DNA of 64,000 nt from NCBI GenBank assembly GCA_900617975.1, contig UZAE01000001.1, positions 1 through 64,000 of the forward strand, given 5' to 3'. Below the pieces are notes generated by a model. It worked only from the letters and a program-made list of their open reading frames with translations. It made no database searches and was not told the DNA's origin. The stretch is from Rodentolepis nana (taxonomy: Eukaryota; Platyhelminthes; Cestoda; Cyclophyllidea; Hymenolepididae). Every line of letters starts with the position of its first letter. Position 1 is the first letter of the stretch. Of this stretch, positions 1 through 11,370 are shown one piece after another. The translations under genes and the position numbers were made by a program.

Positions 1-381
1 GTGCTCTTGTCCTCAATCAGTACGCGAAGTTGTACGGCCGCACCTCAAGCCTATGTGTACACGCATGCGATGACGTGTCCCACAAGTTGGGTGAAAATTG
101 CTGGCAACGTACTTAGTTTATGGAAAGTACTGCCCTGTAGTAGGTATGCAATAACAGTGTTGAAAAGCTGATAAGTTAAAGTATTATAAGAAGTTTGGTT
201 AAATGGGGCGTATAATCTAAATCCAGGAGTGCAGATAATTTGAATAAGTGGCACTAATTGAATAGGCATGGACCCAGCAACTATAATAAATATTATTAAA
301 CAGTGCTCAAGAGATTTTAAAGAGTAATTTAATCCGTTTTCCGAATTGCTTTGTTTTCCAAATAGCAATCCAAAATCCCAG

Positions 382-1865
382 TTTTTCAACAAATGTGGCA
401 ATTTATGTCGAAATACGATGACGTGTTTGTTCATAATACAAAGGAGGGCATTGCGAGGGTGCTTAAAGGCGACTATGTCTTCATTATGGAATCCTCATGG
501 AATGAATACTATAATAAACGCGATTGTCGACTCATGCAGATTGGTCGTCTTCTAGATACAAAGGGCTACGGCATTGGCCTTCAACAGGGTCAGTATGAAA
601 TTTGCATACCGAAGCATTGTCAATAGCCTACATCTGTTTTATAAGCAACGATTAAATAGATCTAACTGTGTAATACGCTATCTACATTTATGCTTTATCT
701 ACATTATATTTAATTAAACATTATATTTTTGTATCAATTACTTATCTGAATAATAATAATAATGCTCATTTTTACTAGTTTAGTAAGGAAATCGTCAAAA
801 ATTTATCAAAAACACGAGAAATGAGTAATAGGTATTTTGGAACCTAAATTTCGTTTTAATTGGCCTTTGAAAATCATGAAATTTACTAAAACCTTGTGGA
901 GTCATTAAAACGGAAATAATTTCTTCGGGACCGTTGAAAATAGTTTCAATCAAGATTCTGCCAAATGCAGGTCAACATCACAACTTTATGAAAAGTATTA
1001 ATTAAGAAACATTATCTGACATTGATTAGTTCTTAATGAAAATCTAATTAAATTTGAAATTCAATTAATAGATTGGCTCATCCTTATGCGTATTAATTTA
1101 TTTACAGGTTCACCATATCGTGATCCGATTTCAGAATCAATATTAAAACTTCAGAAAGCACAGACCTTGGACCAATTAAAAAGAAAGTGGTGGACGGAGT
1201 TCAACATCTCAGAACCATGTACCAATGCCAAAGACAGCAGTAAAGAGGCTAAGCCATTGGGAATTGAACAAGTTGGTGGAGTGTTCGTTCTTTTAATCAT
1301 CGGTTTTTTCTGGGCTTTTATTGTCTCTGTAATTGAGTTCTGTGTTCACAATAAGGCCTGCACGAAATCCCAGGTGCGCAGAAACTCCACATATTTATTG
1401 AGACCAAAAGCTTTAATATTAATATCTAAATTTTGAACTTAGGGTGACCTCTTCGCAGAAATGTGGAAGGAATTGAAATTTGCAATGCGTTGTATGACAC
1501 CTTCAACAAGAGCCAAACCAACTAGTCCAGTGGTTCATGAATCGGTACCAACTTTGAGTCCTGTGGTGATTGATGGATCAGCAGAAGAAGAACGAATGGT
1601 TGATCGTGAACACTTAGATCCAATATCAGTACAGTCACAGAATCTTCTCAATGTTCCAATCACCGACTCCAATGAAGCACTTCTCAGTTCGAGTGGCGAT
1701 ACAAATTCAAGTGGAAGCAGTAGTATGGGGGAATCGTATCCCCCGCCACCACCACCGCAACCCAATTCGTCGACTACCTCACCATGGTCACATTTAAACC
1801 AAAATCGAAGAAAGCCACCGTCAGAAGGTGGGAGTTGGTGGCGAATCAGTCAAAGTGCTGTTTGA
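382..1865 (+). CDS. Ionotropic glutamate receptor, kainate-like (3' end of gene)
   Basis: Last three exons of a ligand-gated cation channel gene: 382-588, 1108-1373 and 1443-1865, with introns of phase 1 and 0 that join in frame. They encode 298 codons; the amino-terminal domain, M1-M3 and pore are upstream of the window. Exon 382-588 carries the second half of the glutamate-binding S2 lobe, including the MES motif whose Glu contacts the ligand amino group in this family. The next exon has the GSPYRDP...ILKLQ...LKRKWW block and the final membrane helix (GIEQVGGVFVLLIIGFFWAFIV). The last exon encodes a Ser/Pro-rich cytoplasmic tail with a run of six prolines. The tail ends Ser-Ala-Val, which fits a class I PDZ ligand. 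The S2 block resembles GRIK proteins more than AMPA or NMDA types; the exact paralogue is unresolved. Confidence 0.9.
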
Positions 1866-2616
1866 GAATTATCGGCCTTATTATCTACAAGAAAAGAAGC
1901 TCTATATAAAAGCACCCACTCATTTTAACGAAAAGTAAACAATGCGAAACATGTGAACAGTAATAGATTGTAGATTGTTAATAGTACTTTTCATTCTGTT
2001 TTTTTCAAGCAGTTTTATGGGACAAATTGGATTACTACTTTGGCTATTCACATGGTCACAATATTAAAATTTTATAAAATATTTGAATCAAATTTCAACC
2101 CTTACATCCAAAATATTATTTTATTTGATATTAAATCAATATTTGTTTCAGAAAAGTGCTGTCATTTCTTACAAATTAAAGCGTTAAAATGATTGAATTA
2201 CATTCGAAAGGCCACATGTTCATCATTTGCAGATATTTGAGGGCAATTTTACCCTGGTTACATAAAGAAGTATAAGTGAAAAATTCCTATGCAACATAGG
2301 CAACCTTAATAGAATCACGGTTTGAACACGCAATAGGTTTGCATTTATAAGCACAGATTGTTGAAATTAGACATTGATTATTGGAATTAATCTATATATA
2401 TCCTATTACAAATAATTGTCAGATTATTATGTCTATTTCATCATCTAATTAACCCAATTGAGCTTTTGAACTCTTTTTTATTTTTAGATCTTGCAATTTT
2501 AATACCAAAGCCTTGGTAGACTAACTGTGGTATTATGGTTATTGAACTATAACCCGAAATTACTTTCCCCATACAAAATCAAAAATTGTTAAAGAATTAT
2601 AAAACAACTAACTAAA
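1866..2616. other. Intergenic, receptor 3' flank to MARF1-like 5' flank
   Basis: AT-rich sequence with no exon I can support. An ATTAAA at 2175-2180 could be the receptor poly(A) signal. I looked here for an NYN nuclease exon belonging to the next gene and saw none. Confidence 0.6.
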
Positions 2617-5600
2617 ATGCTTACAAATTCTTATTTTAAATGCGAAAGTGCAATCGTGAATACATCTAATGAAAATGCAAAAACTCTTTCGAATCAACGT
2701 TTGCACAACAGGAACTATAAGTATACTAAACTAATAGCAAGCAATTTGGATTCTTCCATTTCAGTTTCAGAGTGGAGACGGGTACTAACGCTACATTTTA
2801 AGTCTATTGTAAAAAATACATTTTACATTCGGATTATGCGCCAAACTAATGCAAGATTTTGCGCTATTGCTAGCATGTCAACACTGGAGGATGCTCAACT
2901 TATAATATTTCATTTCAATCGGTTCAGACTTGGAAATCGTCGGATATACATCAATTTCTTTCATTCAGATGATAAGAATTATCAGCATAAACAGAACGTC
3001 ACTAATCAAATCCAGCCGAAAAATGAAGAAACAATAGTTAAACTCCCTTCCACCATTGTGTATAAAGCCTCACAAAAGAAACTTTTAGATAATAAGGATA
3101 CATCTCGGAGTCATATAAAGTCTCAAGTGAGTATTTGTTTATACGCTCTTTTTTATTCCAAATTGCATAAGAAAACAATTAATTTATCCGAGGTTTTTCG
3201 TTTATAAACGTCAAATTAGTTTTTGCGCCTTTGTACTTATATTTATTAAGTAACACTTAAAATTTTACTTAGAAGTTATGTAGGCCTGAAGAAGCTATTA
3301 AAAGTTAATTAACCTTAATTGATATATCTTAACTTGAAGTTCGTAGTTGGGGCATGACTTTTTGAAATAGACCTAAAATTTAAGGGCAAAACATGTAGAT
3401 ACAATAAATTCGAAAAAATATAGTCGTTTATATTCCTTTAAGTAATCCTTACGTTTGTGTGTATAAAAGCCTATTACCGGCCCAACTTACTTTTCCTTCT
3501 CATATTAGTACTTTCATCAGATTTTCATTGTATTTTAATCTTTTGATTTCGTTAATTGTTCAAGAAACTTGAATTAACTCGATTACGAACTTGCTCTGTA
3601 CTTACAACAGCAGCGGTTAAAGCAAGAATTTTACGCATCTTCTCAGTAATTATCACTAAGGTCTTTAGAAATCCTTAAAAGCATATGTTAGCAAGTTATA
3701 TTACAAATCCAAATTAAAATAGTGTATAACACTTCTTTAAGAAAAGATACGATTAAACATCCAAACGGAACTTATTCATACTTGTCAGACCAAATGGGGC
3801 ACTTTCTGTAACATATTGAAGACAGAGTACGAAGCACCCTTCCCCCACCCCGCATCTTTTCTAGATCCGTTATGTGAAGTTAGAAGCGTTGTAGACATTT
3901 AAATATATATAAAGAGGTTAATTTTGCAGGACATTTCCATATTGAAACACCATTTGGTTTTAATGTAAAAATTAACACAAATAGGAAGATTAGTTAATAG
4001 TAAAGTCTAATATCTAAATATTTTCATGCAGGTTTTTAACTATAATTATCAATAGTCAAAATTATATTATTTTTTAAGAATTCAATGAAAATAGAAAATT
4101 CAACGTTTCCTGAGCATCATTTAAATGGTAAACAAGAGAATAAACAAGAATGTAATCAGCAAAATTTGCCATCTGTCTACATTACACTTGCCGAACTTCA
4201 TCAAAATGTTCTAAAACTTCTACAAGAACACAACAATCTTATTCCAATTACAAGTTTCATACAGAGCTATGAGGAATCATTTGGTCCATTTAAGAAAGAA
4301 AACTGTGACAATCCAAGAGAAGAAGATGATCGTGATTACAATTATGTTCCTCTGGAATACCTCATAGCATCTATTCCAGGTGTAACCATTGAAAGTCCCA
4401 TGAATGGAAATCGAGTAGTTAAACTTTCTGTCGATCCACCGAAAGGTAGGTTTCAGTGAATATGCATTTGAACTCTCTACTCTAGCATTAAACAACATTA
4501 TCACTGGTACATAGCCGCTTATGGAGTAGAATATTCAGTGGTAAGCAGATTCGTTGCAGGCTATGTCATCCAGAGTATTAATGATGTGAAACATGCACAA
4601 ATTTGATGAGGGTTTTTGCTGAGTAGCAATATCAATTGAGAAGCTGATGACAAAGGAGCCAGAGAGTTACTGTGACACTTGTGTGGATTCAGAATGGTAT
4701 GATTTTGGAAGAAAATAAAGAAGATGTAACTACCATTGTTCGTTGGATAATAGGAGGTAGAATTTTCTCAATGAGCTGACGTTGTGGAGGGTTAATTGTT
4801 TGGGTCTACTAAAGCTACTAAAACACTGAGAAGTCTAAGACTTCGAAAGGGAAACAAAAAGTCGATATAGAAATATTTCTACAAAAAAGTGCAACTTTGT
4901 GAGAGGGACTTATTTAAAATGAAAATAAATAAATGAAGGAAGGAAGGAAGTGGAATGAAGGGCTTTTAATAAACCTTGAAGCTGAATCAGCACTGCGAGT
5001 TGACAGGCCTCGATGTAGAGTAAGGTGCATGTTAAGTTATTGTGATGGCAACAGTCGTTCAAATCCAAATGGGAACTTGAGATAAATTTTAGCTCAACGA
5101 TCAATGACTCTCACCCTCCTCATCATTTTCATTTGTCTTGAGTAAGGTGTGTACCTGGCTGAATGAGTTTCAAATGACACAACAAGGTATGAAATGGAAC
5201 ACCATTTGAAATATCCCATATTCGATAAACTTCTTACTTTGATGGTTGCTATTCAATTCAGGTCGCCCACAAGTTTATTAATAGCAAATTTCGAATTTGA
5301 CTTCTTTTTGTAGATAATACAGATTACTATTATGGATATCAATAAACAAATCAAGGAAAAGTTATACTTTTATTTTCAAATATTTTCCATTATCGACTCC
5401 GTCCGCGCTCACAAATACTCTTGGCATAGACCCATTAAACTTATAATGCATAAGCATTTAACATTACATTAATTTCATATATAAAGTATCTGGACCCATA
5501 AAATAAAATAAAATTCTAACATCAGTGGACCTTACCAAATCGGAATTCCGACAGCCTGGATTCGACCTGTGAATTGATTGCGCTTAATTTGATCTTTAAA

Positions 5601-8600
5601 ATCTACTATTAAGCTACATTAGTTGACATAGCTGAGGTAATATCCGTCATGGCATCTCACAAAAGATGATTAAATACTAAACGATACTGATTAGGTTACA
5701 CTTGACATAAGAGAGCTCATACTCAGAACCCTATCTCTCTGAAGCTATCTATCACACCATGAGATCATTATTAATGTTTCGACAGCCGGAATTAAATGGA
5801 AACTGACTATTATTATTGGTTTAGCATCATTGTCATTTGTATTACAGAAGATGCAAATGGTACCTCTTCAAATGAGGCTATGCGTCAATTAAGACATGAA
5901 GTTGTCGATTTGGTAAAACAACAGCCCACTTTTTGTCTGCTCCTCTCGAACTTCATTCCAATGTATCAGTCGCGCTTCAATAAACAATTTCGAGTTTCCA
6001 CTTACGGCTATAGTCGTCTTGAGGATCTTTTTGAATCCTTGAAGAATGTTGTGCATATTGTGGGCCAGGGTGCCCATCGAACAATTATGTTAACCCATTT
6101 AACTCAGGTGCGGAGATTCACTCATGAACTACTTCGCATACTCAAGACGCAGCAGAGAAAATGTCTTCGCACTGATGAAATTCCGAAAATCTACAAAGCT
6201 GTTTATAATAAGGTCAGTTAAAGACATATAATTCTCTGCTTTTTAAGTAAAAACAAGGTGTATGTAGTTGAAAGGCATGATGGTCACTTCGATTTAAGCA
6301 AAATGTATTTGATTAAACAATTGACCGGTCATTTACATTTCGCCCTTAAGCTGGGAATAATTAGAATGTATGCGTTAGTATATAGGAGATCAGAGCATGA
6401 AATTGGCAAATTTTATCTTAAAACTTTGTGTCAACAATAATTTCCTACTTTATTGACGGAAACAAAACGCGAGAAATTTCTAAAGATTCAACAAAAGAAT
6501 AATGGCATTTCGCGGTCAAGGGATAGAGAATTAGTCGAGATATTTGAAATGAGTATTGATTTATTCGAACTAACCGCTTATATACATTTTACGGGAATTG
6601 ATTTAATGCAAGTATGAACCCACCCTAAAATCCTACAATTTGCATGCATATGGCTGGTGGTCTGTGTTCTCATAGACTCGTAGGCGTTTTCTTCTTCACA
6701 AGGTGTAAATAAACCATCCTATTACCAATTTTCTACAGCTAGTCGGTGTACCACCATCTAGTTACCTAAGAGGTACTTATTTGTGATAAATGTCAGGCTT
6801 TATGATAGTTATCATTAACCATTCAGTTGACTTAGAGCTTCACGGTGGGGAGGAGCATCAAAGTCACAAAAGTCGAGAGGGGTGACAGAAGAGTGATTGG
6901 CAGACGTAAAAGTGGCAGACACAAAGGTAGAGAAAAAGCTAAGGTGAGTACTATGGAAGTAGTCGAATGTGACATGCAGTGGAGTGATGGTAGTTTGAAG
7001 TCAGAAGTTAACTGGTGGCTTATAGACTTTTTTGCAGTATGAGTATACATTGCACAGGGTGCTCCATGAGGGGGTAAGTCTATCGCGCACTTTTACCTAA
7101 GAAGTATCAATATTCGAATCATTCTTTAATCATTTTTAATAATAAACTTTGTTTTGCTGCCCTATTCCAAGCAAAAGTTGTGTTCTTTTAGATACGCTGG
7201 TTTTTTTAAGCTTTTCAAATAAGATAATATGGCCTGCCACATGTTTAATAGACTAGAGCAATCAGTGCCTTTCGTTATTCCAAGCAATGTGACTTAGCTT
7301 ACTTTACGTTGAATATCAGTAGTGTAGTGGCAGAAAAATAGACAAGCGGAAACCATCCTTTTTGCCTATATTCAGTTATCAGTCTAAGAAGTTGCTGCGA
7401 TTATATACATTGTTTTAAAGTCATTAGCTGATTTTTGGGCATATAATCTTGTCAATTTTTTTTACAAGGAACTACAACTGTCAAATTATGGTGTCTGTAC
7501 CATTAACGATCTTCTAAATGACATACCAGAGAATAAGCTGATAATTAAGAACATCAAGGACGTGGGCGATTCAGCTCTTGAATCCTCCTTTGTGATGATT
7601 CCTCAACGTATACAAACCGAGGAACAAAAAATTCGAACCAACCTCTTTGCCTTGGAAGCCATCGACATTCTCTCAACTTCCCAAAACTTTCGGATCCCCT
7701 TTACAAAATTTATTCCAGCCTACCACCACACATTCAATCGACAATGTCGGGTTGCTGATTATGGATTCACAAAATTCATAGAGCTTTTGGAAGCTATATC
7801 ACAAACGGTAGAGGTAGGCTTTAAATAAAAATTAACATGTTCTCTTTTCTTTTTTTGATGAATAATCGAAAAAAATGCCATTATTTTTTTGCGTTTCTAT
7901 TCATTTAAGCAACAAATAAACCTAAAACAAAAATCTTGAAAATTTGTGAACATAAGGGCAAACTAATGATTTGCAATAAAAAGGCACTTGAAAGTCAATA
8001 AAAAATTAATAACGATAGTATTTGAGGTAGATTCGGCTTCTGAAATACATTATCAGGAGGATCCCACTACGTATACAGGTAACGAGCGGAAAAACCAGGC
8101 CCGGTAGGTCTTTAGGGCAAACAAACTTATTTAGGTCCGAATCTCACTAACAAACTGAGCCATAATTTTAAAACCTAAAAATAAGAAACTTAACTCATCT
8201 TTTATGGGTTTGGCGTGGTCTCTTGAATTGCTGAGTTTTTGTATCCCGTCTTCAATGTAGAACACGGCTATAACCACGCCACTTCATAGTGTTAAGCCTA
8301 ATTTTGTCTACACTGCTTTTAAGGTGCTTGTGGAAAATGGAGAACGATATATAAATCTGACACTTCCACTACGACTGACTCTTATTCGTCAGATGCTCCT
8401 TGAAGTTCTACAATCTCAGTCGGGCCATCGAATATTATTGAATGATCTTGTCACAGCATTCTACGCCAAATATCAACTGACCCTCCTTCCTCAAGACTGC
8501 GGTTTCGGAACCCTGGAGGAGATGCTTTCATCTTTTTCAGATATTTTAGTTCTTAGTAAAGTGAAGCAACAAAGAATCGACAATGAGTCAACTTTAAAGG

Positions 8601-10219
8601 AGTCCATAGCAGACGATTTCTCGTTCGAAGTAGCTGAACCCGAAAAATCGAACTCTGAATTCAACAAGACATTGATTATACTCGTAGACCGAAGTGATGC
8701 TAAACAGACTGCATATCGATGTCTAAAGTTACTTCTAAACTCCCCTTTTGGATGGATTCCTGAGAATGAATTTAGAGACAGCTTCAGAGCTCATTTCAAT
8801 GAAGAAATTGACCTGGAATTCATTAACCGAGAAATGAGTCCTTTTATTTTGGTGAATTCAAATGCATTAGCCTATTACCAAACTCAGTATTACCCCAAAT
8901 ACAATAGCGAAAATTCTTTTAAACTTTCAGGTGAGAGACTGCGCAACTCAGAGTACCTTTAGAACAGATACGGAAATAAATCCACAATCTCCGAGAATTG
9001 TTCAGCCATGTCCCCTGATTCTACTTGCTCAACAAATCCGATTTGTTTTAACGAACGTTCGTGGCAGGTTACTGATAAATTTCTTGGAAGAGATGTACAG
9101 AAGTAACTTTGGAGTCGATCTTTATCCTGAAGTATATGGTTATCCTTCCATTATCACTCTGATAAATGCTTTGAGGTTTGCTGTTGCAACAAGGGGCCGT
9201 GGATCAAGAACTACTATCCTCTTAGCTCCAAATTTTTTAGGCAAGCTACCACTTATCAATTTTGTCATGGTAACCAACCCACAATATCTTATGTTTATTA
9301 TTCCCTCTTTCCAGGAAAATTAGCGTGGATGGTCGCTTATAAGATGCTCTTCCGACATAATTTAATCGCGCAATTCCAAAGCGAGCAAACAGATATTTTA
9401 AAACCTTTGGGTAGTCCTCCAAATATTTGCCTACAGCCGGTAGGGAACATGTTACCTTGGAGCTACCCACTTAATCCTGAATCTCAGCCCGTGGACCCTC
9501 CCAATCATTTTCCACCCTTATTTCCAGGATCGGTATATACTGGACAAGGATTAAACTACCTTAATTTACCACCTATTGACTATGTAGATCAAATGTATTC
9601 AAACAATTTTCCCTTCTACCAAGAACGAGGAATGGCGATAGTGTCTCCTTACACATACCCGATGGCAACCGCGTTAAACCAAACACAAGCCTCATACGAG
9701 TATTCGCAAATATATCACATGCATTCACCGATCAATATGAACTTAATAAATCAAAATCAACTGATAAATAGGAATGCCGAAGTATTAGAAATTAAACATG
9801 ATCCAGTAAGTTTAAGTGAAGAGGCATTCAAATCTGGATCAGCTTATACACCCTGGATAACACAGGAAGGAAAATTTATTTTGACTCATGATTGTCAAAA
9901 CCTGATCTTGCAGAAAGAACAGATAACATATCCTCAAGAAGAGACGTTCAATTCGCCCTTACAGTGGCCACTCTTTCATCCAAACACAAATACTCATCCA
10001 GCAATTGATCCTCAGGCCACGATATTAAATAGCGGAGTTTATGCAGAAAATTCGTTCGGGTTTGCATCGACACCCTGTATAATGAACGAAGCTAATAACT
10101 ACACCCCAATGACAAATAAATGTGATGAAGGAGATTGGACACTTCCAATAAGTATGACGACAGAATCGATAAATGACACGAATACTAAAGAAAACGATAT
10201 AACGGAAAATATTGAGTAA
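2617..10219 (+). CDS. MARF1: MARF1-like RRM + LOTUS-repeat RNA regulator, no NYN domain seen
   Basis: Exons 2617-3126, 4079-4445, 5848-6212, 7469-7813, 8324-8930, 8968-9240 and 9315-10219 join in frame to 1,123 codons plus stop. Exon 1 encodes one RRM-like fold (about residues 37-110). Exons 2-6 encode about seven LOTUS/OST-HTH units, each with a helix, a 'F...Y...F...L.....YG...L..LL' pattern and a final hydrophobic strand; units 1 and 6 are degenerate. The last exon is a 300-residue Asn/Gln/Pro-rich tail without a recognisable fold. Vertebrate MARF1 carries an N-terminal NYN endonuclease before the RRM. None is visible here, as I recall is also true of the Drosophila protein, which represses targets through CCR4-NOT. 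The likely role is post-transcriptional control in germ cells (inference). Start chosen as the first ATG of the open frame; an unseen 5' exon further upstream cannot be excluded. Intron 3 holds a SINE-like element. Confidence 0.8.
6776..7092 (-). mobile_element. SINE-like element, copy A
   Basis: About 317 bp, related along its length to the copies at 26624, 27682 and 54904. It lies in intron 3 of the MARF1-like gene, antisense to it. It is flanked by TTACCTAAGAGGTA (6762-6775) and TTACCTAAGAAGTA (7093-7106), a 14 bp duplication with one mismatch, which marks retroposed insertion and some age. An open frame across it (6845-7042) is a by-product of the element and is not called as a gene. Confidence 0.8.
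9241..9314 (+). other. GC-AG intron (MARF1-like intron 6)
   Basis: The exon ends TTTTTTAG at 9240, followed by GCAAGC. The acceptor is CTTTCCAG at 9314. Joining G at 9240 to GA at 9315 makes a glycine codon and keeps the frame open to the stop. The only nearby GT (9270) would run into a TAG at once. Confidence 0.75.
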
Positions 10220-10265
10220 AATAACTTTATTTCATTTCCTCCTTAATTTATATACTTAGAGAAAC

Positions 10266-10271
10266 AATAAA
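10266..10271 (+). terminator. Poly(A) signal of MARF1-like gene
   Basis: AATAAA 47 nt after the stop codon. Confidence 0.6.
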
Positions 10272-10587
10272 CATTTAATGTGTAAAACTGGCCGCTCAAA
10301 TACACATGAAAGCAATAATCGGACTTGCAATTGCGTTTAAATGTCAATGGGCATTGTTCAATAGCTAGATCATAGGGGAATCTTATGTACCTTTAAATGC
10401 TCGTATAATTGAAACAACGTTACCAAAAACTGTCGATACGTAATAAAAATATAGACAAAGATAGAATACAGCCGAATCCGAATAAAATATGCAAAAATGA
10501 AAAACTCACGAGTACACATGGCAATCTATGAACAATTATATTGGATAAGCATTAATGAGAGAAATGGGAATAGAATATGTGCACATT
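10272..10587. other. Convergent intergenic region, MARF1-like / CNTD1-like
   Basis: Holds both 3' flanks. On the minus strand the first obvious AATAAA is at 10231-10226, inside the MARF1-like 3' UTR, so the two transcripts may overlap at their ends. Nothing else seen. Confidence 0.4.
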
Positions 10588-11370
10588 TCAAATTAGTGAA
10601 TAAATGCTAAAAACAACTGCCAATAGTTCATGAACAGAACAATTTAACATAATACAACAAATCCTTGAGTATGCATGAAAAAGCTTTGAGTTGTTCAACG
10701 TAACACATATAACAGCAGAGGTTGAAAGAATTCGAAGACAAATATGGGACTCGATATTTCTGCCGAAAATGGAACGGATTTCGCCGATAAGGTCCGACAA
10801 ACTTGAGGTAATAAGATAGAGAAAATCATTAACCATTTGGTGATCAATCCTTTCCGAAACGAGATCACTGAGCTTTACAAGGTATTCAACCGGTATGAGG
10901 AAATCAAAACACAACAAGTCGTCCTGTAATTTCCAAAAGACGTAAACTTCTGATTTGACAATATGTTCGATGTCCGTCTCGATAAGAAGCTTTTTAAATA
11001 TCTTAAGAATGGCAGATGTTTTAAGAATTTTTCGTCGATCAACGAGTTTGGTGGCGATTTGTATAACTGAATACAAATGCATTATAAAATCCTTCTTCTT
11101 ACGAATAAGCGTTTGTTTTATCTGACTAGAATCAACATTGGAACAGTTTTTAAAAACGTATTGAAGTTCGTAAAACAGATAGCGGTCGTAAAGAATTAAC
11201 GATATAAAGTACACAGGATCGGGAGCTTTGAGTTTATTGCAGATGCTGAAAATATAATTGCAGGAATAGTAGGTGCTGAATCTCCCTATTTTGTCTGCAT
11301 AGTTTTCGTTATTACACCCAGAAGAACGCTTTGTACAGTTTAGCCAATTCCATAACGGCTCAATATCCAT
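10588..11370 (-). CDS. Cyclin-fold protein, CNTD1-like
   Basis: Single open frame of 260 residues, the only uninterrupted gene in the window. The middle (about residues 85-165) matches the cyclin-box pattern of CNTD1 as I recall it: a helix of type 'MHLYSVIQIATKLVDRRK', then 'ILKIFKKL', then 'SEVYVFWKL...FLIPVEYLVKL', equivalent to 'SELDVLKSLNFRINLPTP' in the human protein. CNTD1 is a distant cyclin needed for crossover maturation in meiosis, acting with pro-crossover factors rather than a canonical CDK cycle. The human protein is about 330 residues, so this one is shorter at both ends. Its 3' end faces the MARF1-like gene 368 bp away. It could instead be another divergent cyclin; the family-level call is firmer than the orthologue call. 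Confidence 0.6.
   Translation of the reverse strand: MDIEPLWNWLNCTKRSSGCNNENYADKIGRFSTYYSCNYIFSICNKLKAPDPVYFISLILYDRYLFYELQYVFKNCSNVDSSQIKQTLIRKKKDFIMHLYSVIQIATKLVDRRKILKTSAILKIFKKLLIETDIEHIVKSEVYVFWKLQDDLLCFDFLIPVEYLVKLSDLVSERIDHQMVNDFLYLITSSLSDLIGEIRSIFGRNIESHICLRILSTSAVICVTLNNSKLFHAYSRICCIMLNCSVHELLAVVFSIYSLI

Noticed and set aside
749..766. (AAT)n run
   Set aside because: Only five units in AT-rich intron sequence; ordinary microsatellite.
6845..7042. 65-codon plus-strand frame with similarity to the 54886-55170 minus-strand frame
   Set aside because: The similarity arises because both lie in copies of the same SINE-like element, read antisense. The other two copies carry stops in that frame.
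8931..8962. 32 nt intron between MARF1-like exons 5 and 6
   Set aside because: It breaks the reading frame. The acceptor at 8967 (37 nt intron) restores it.
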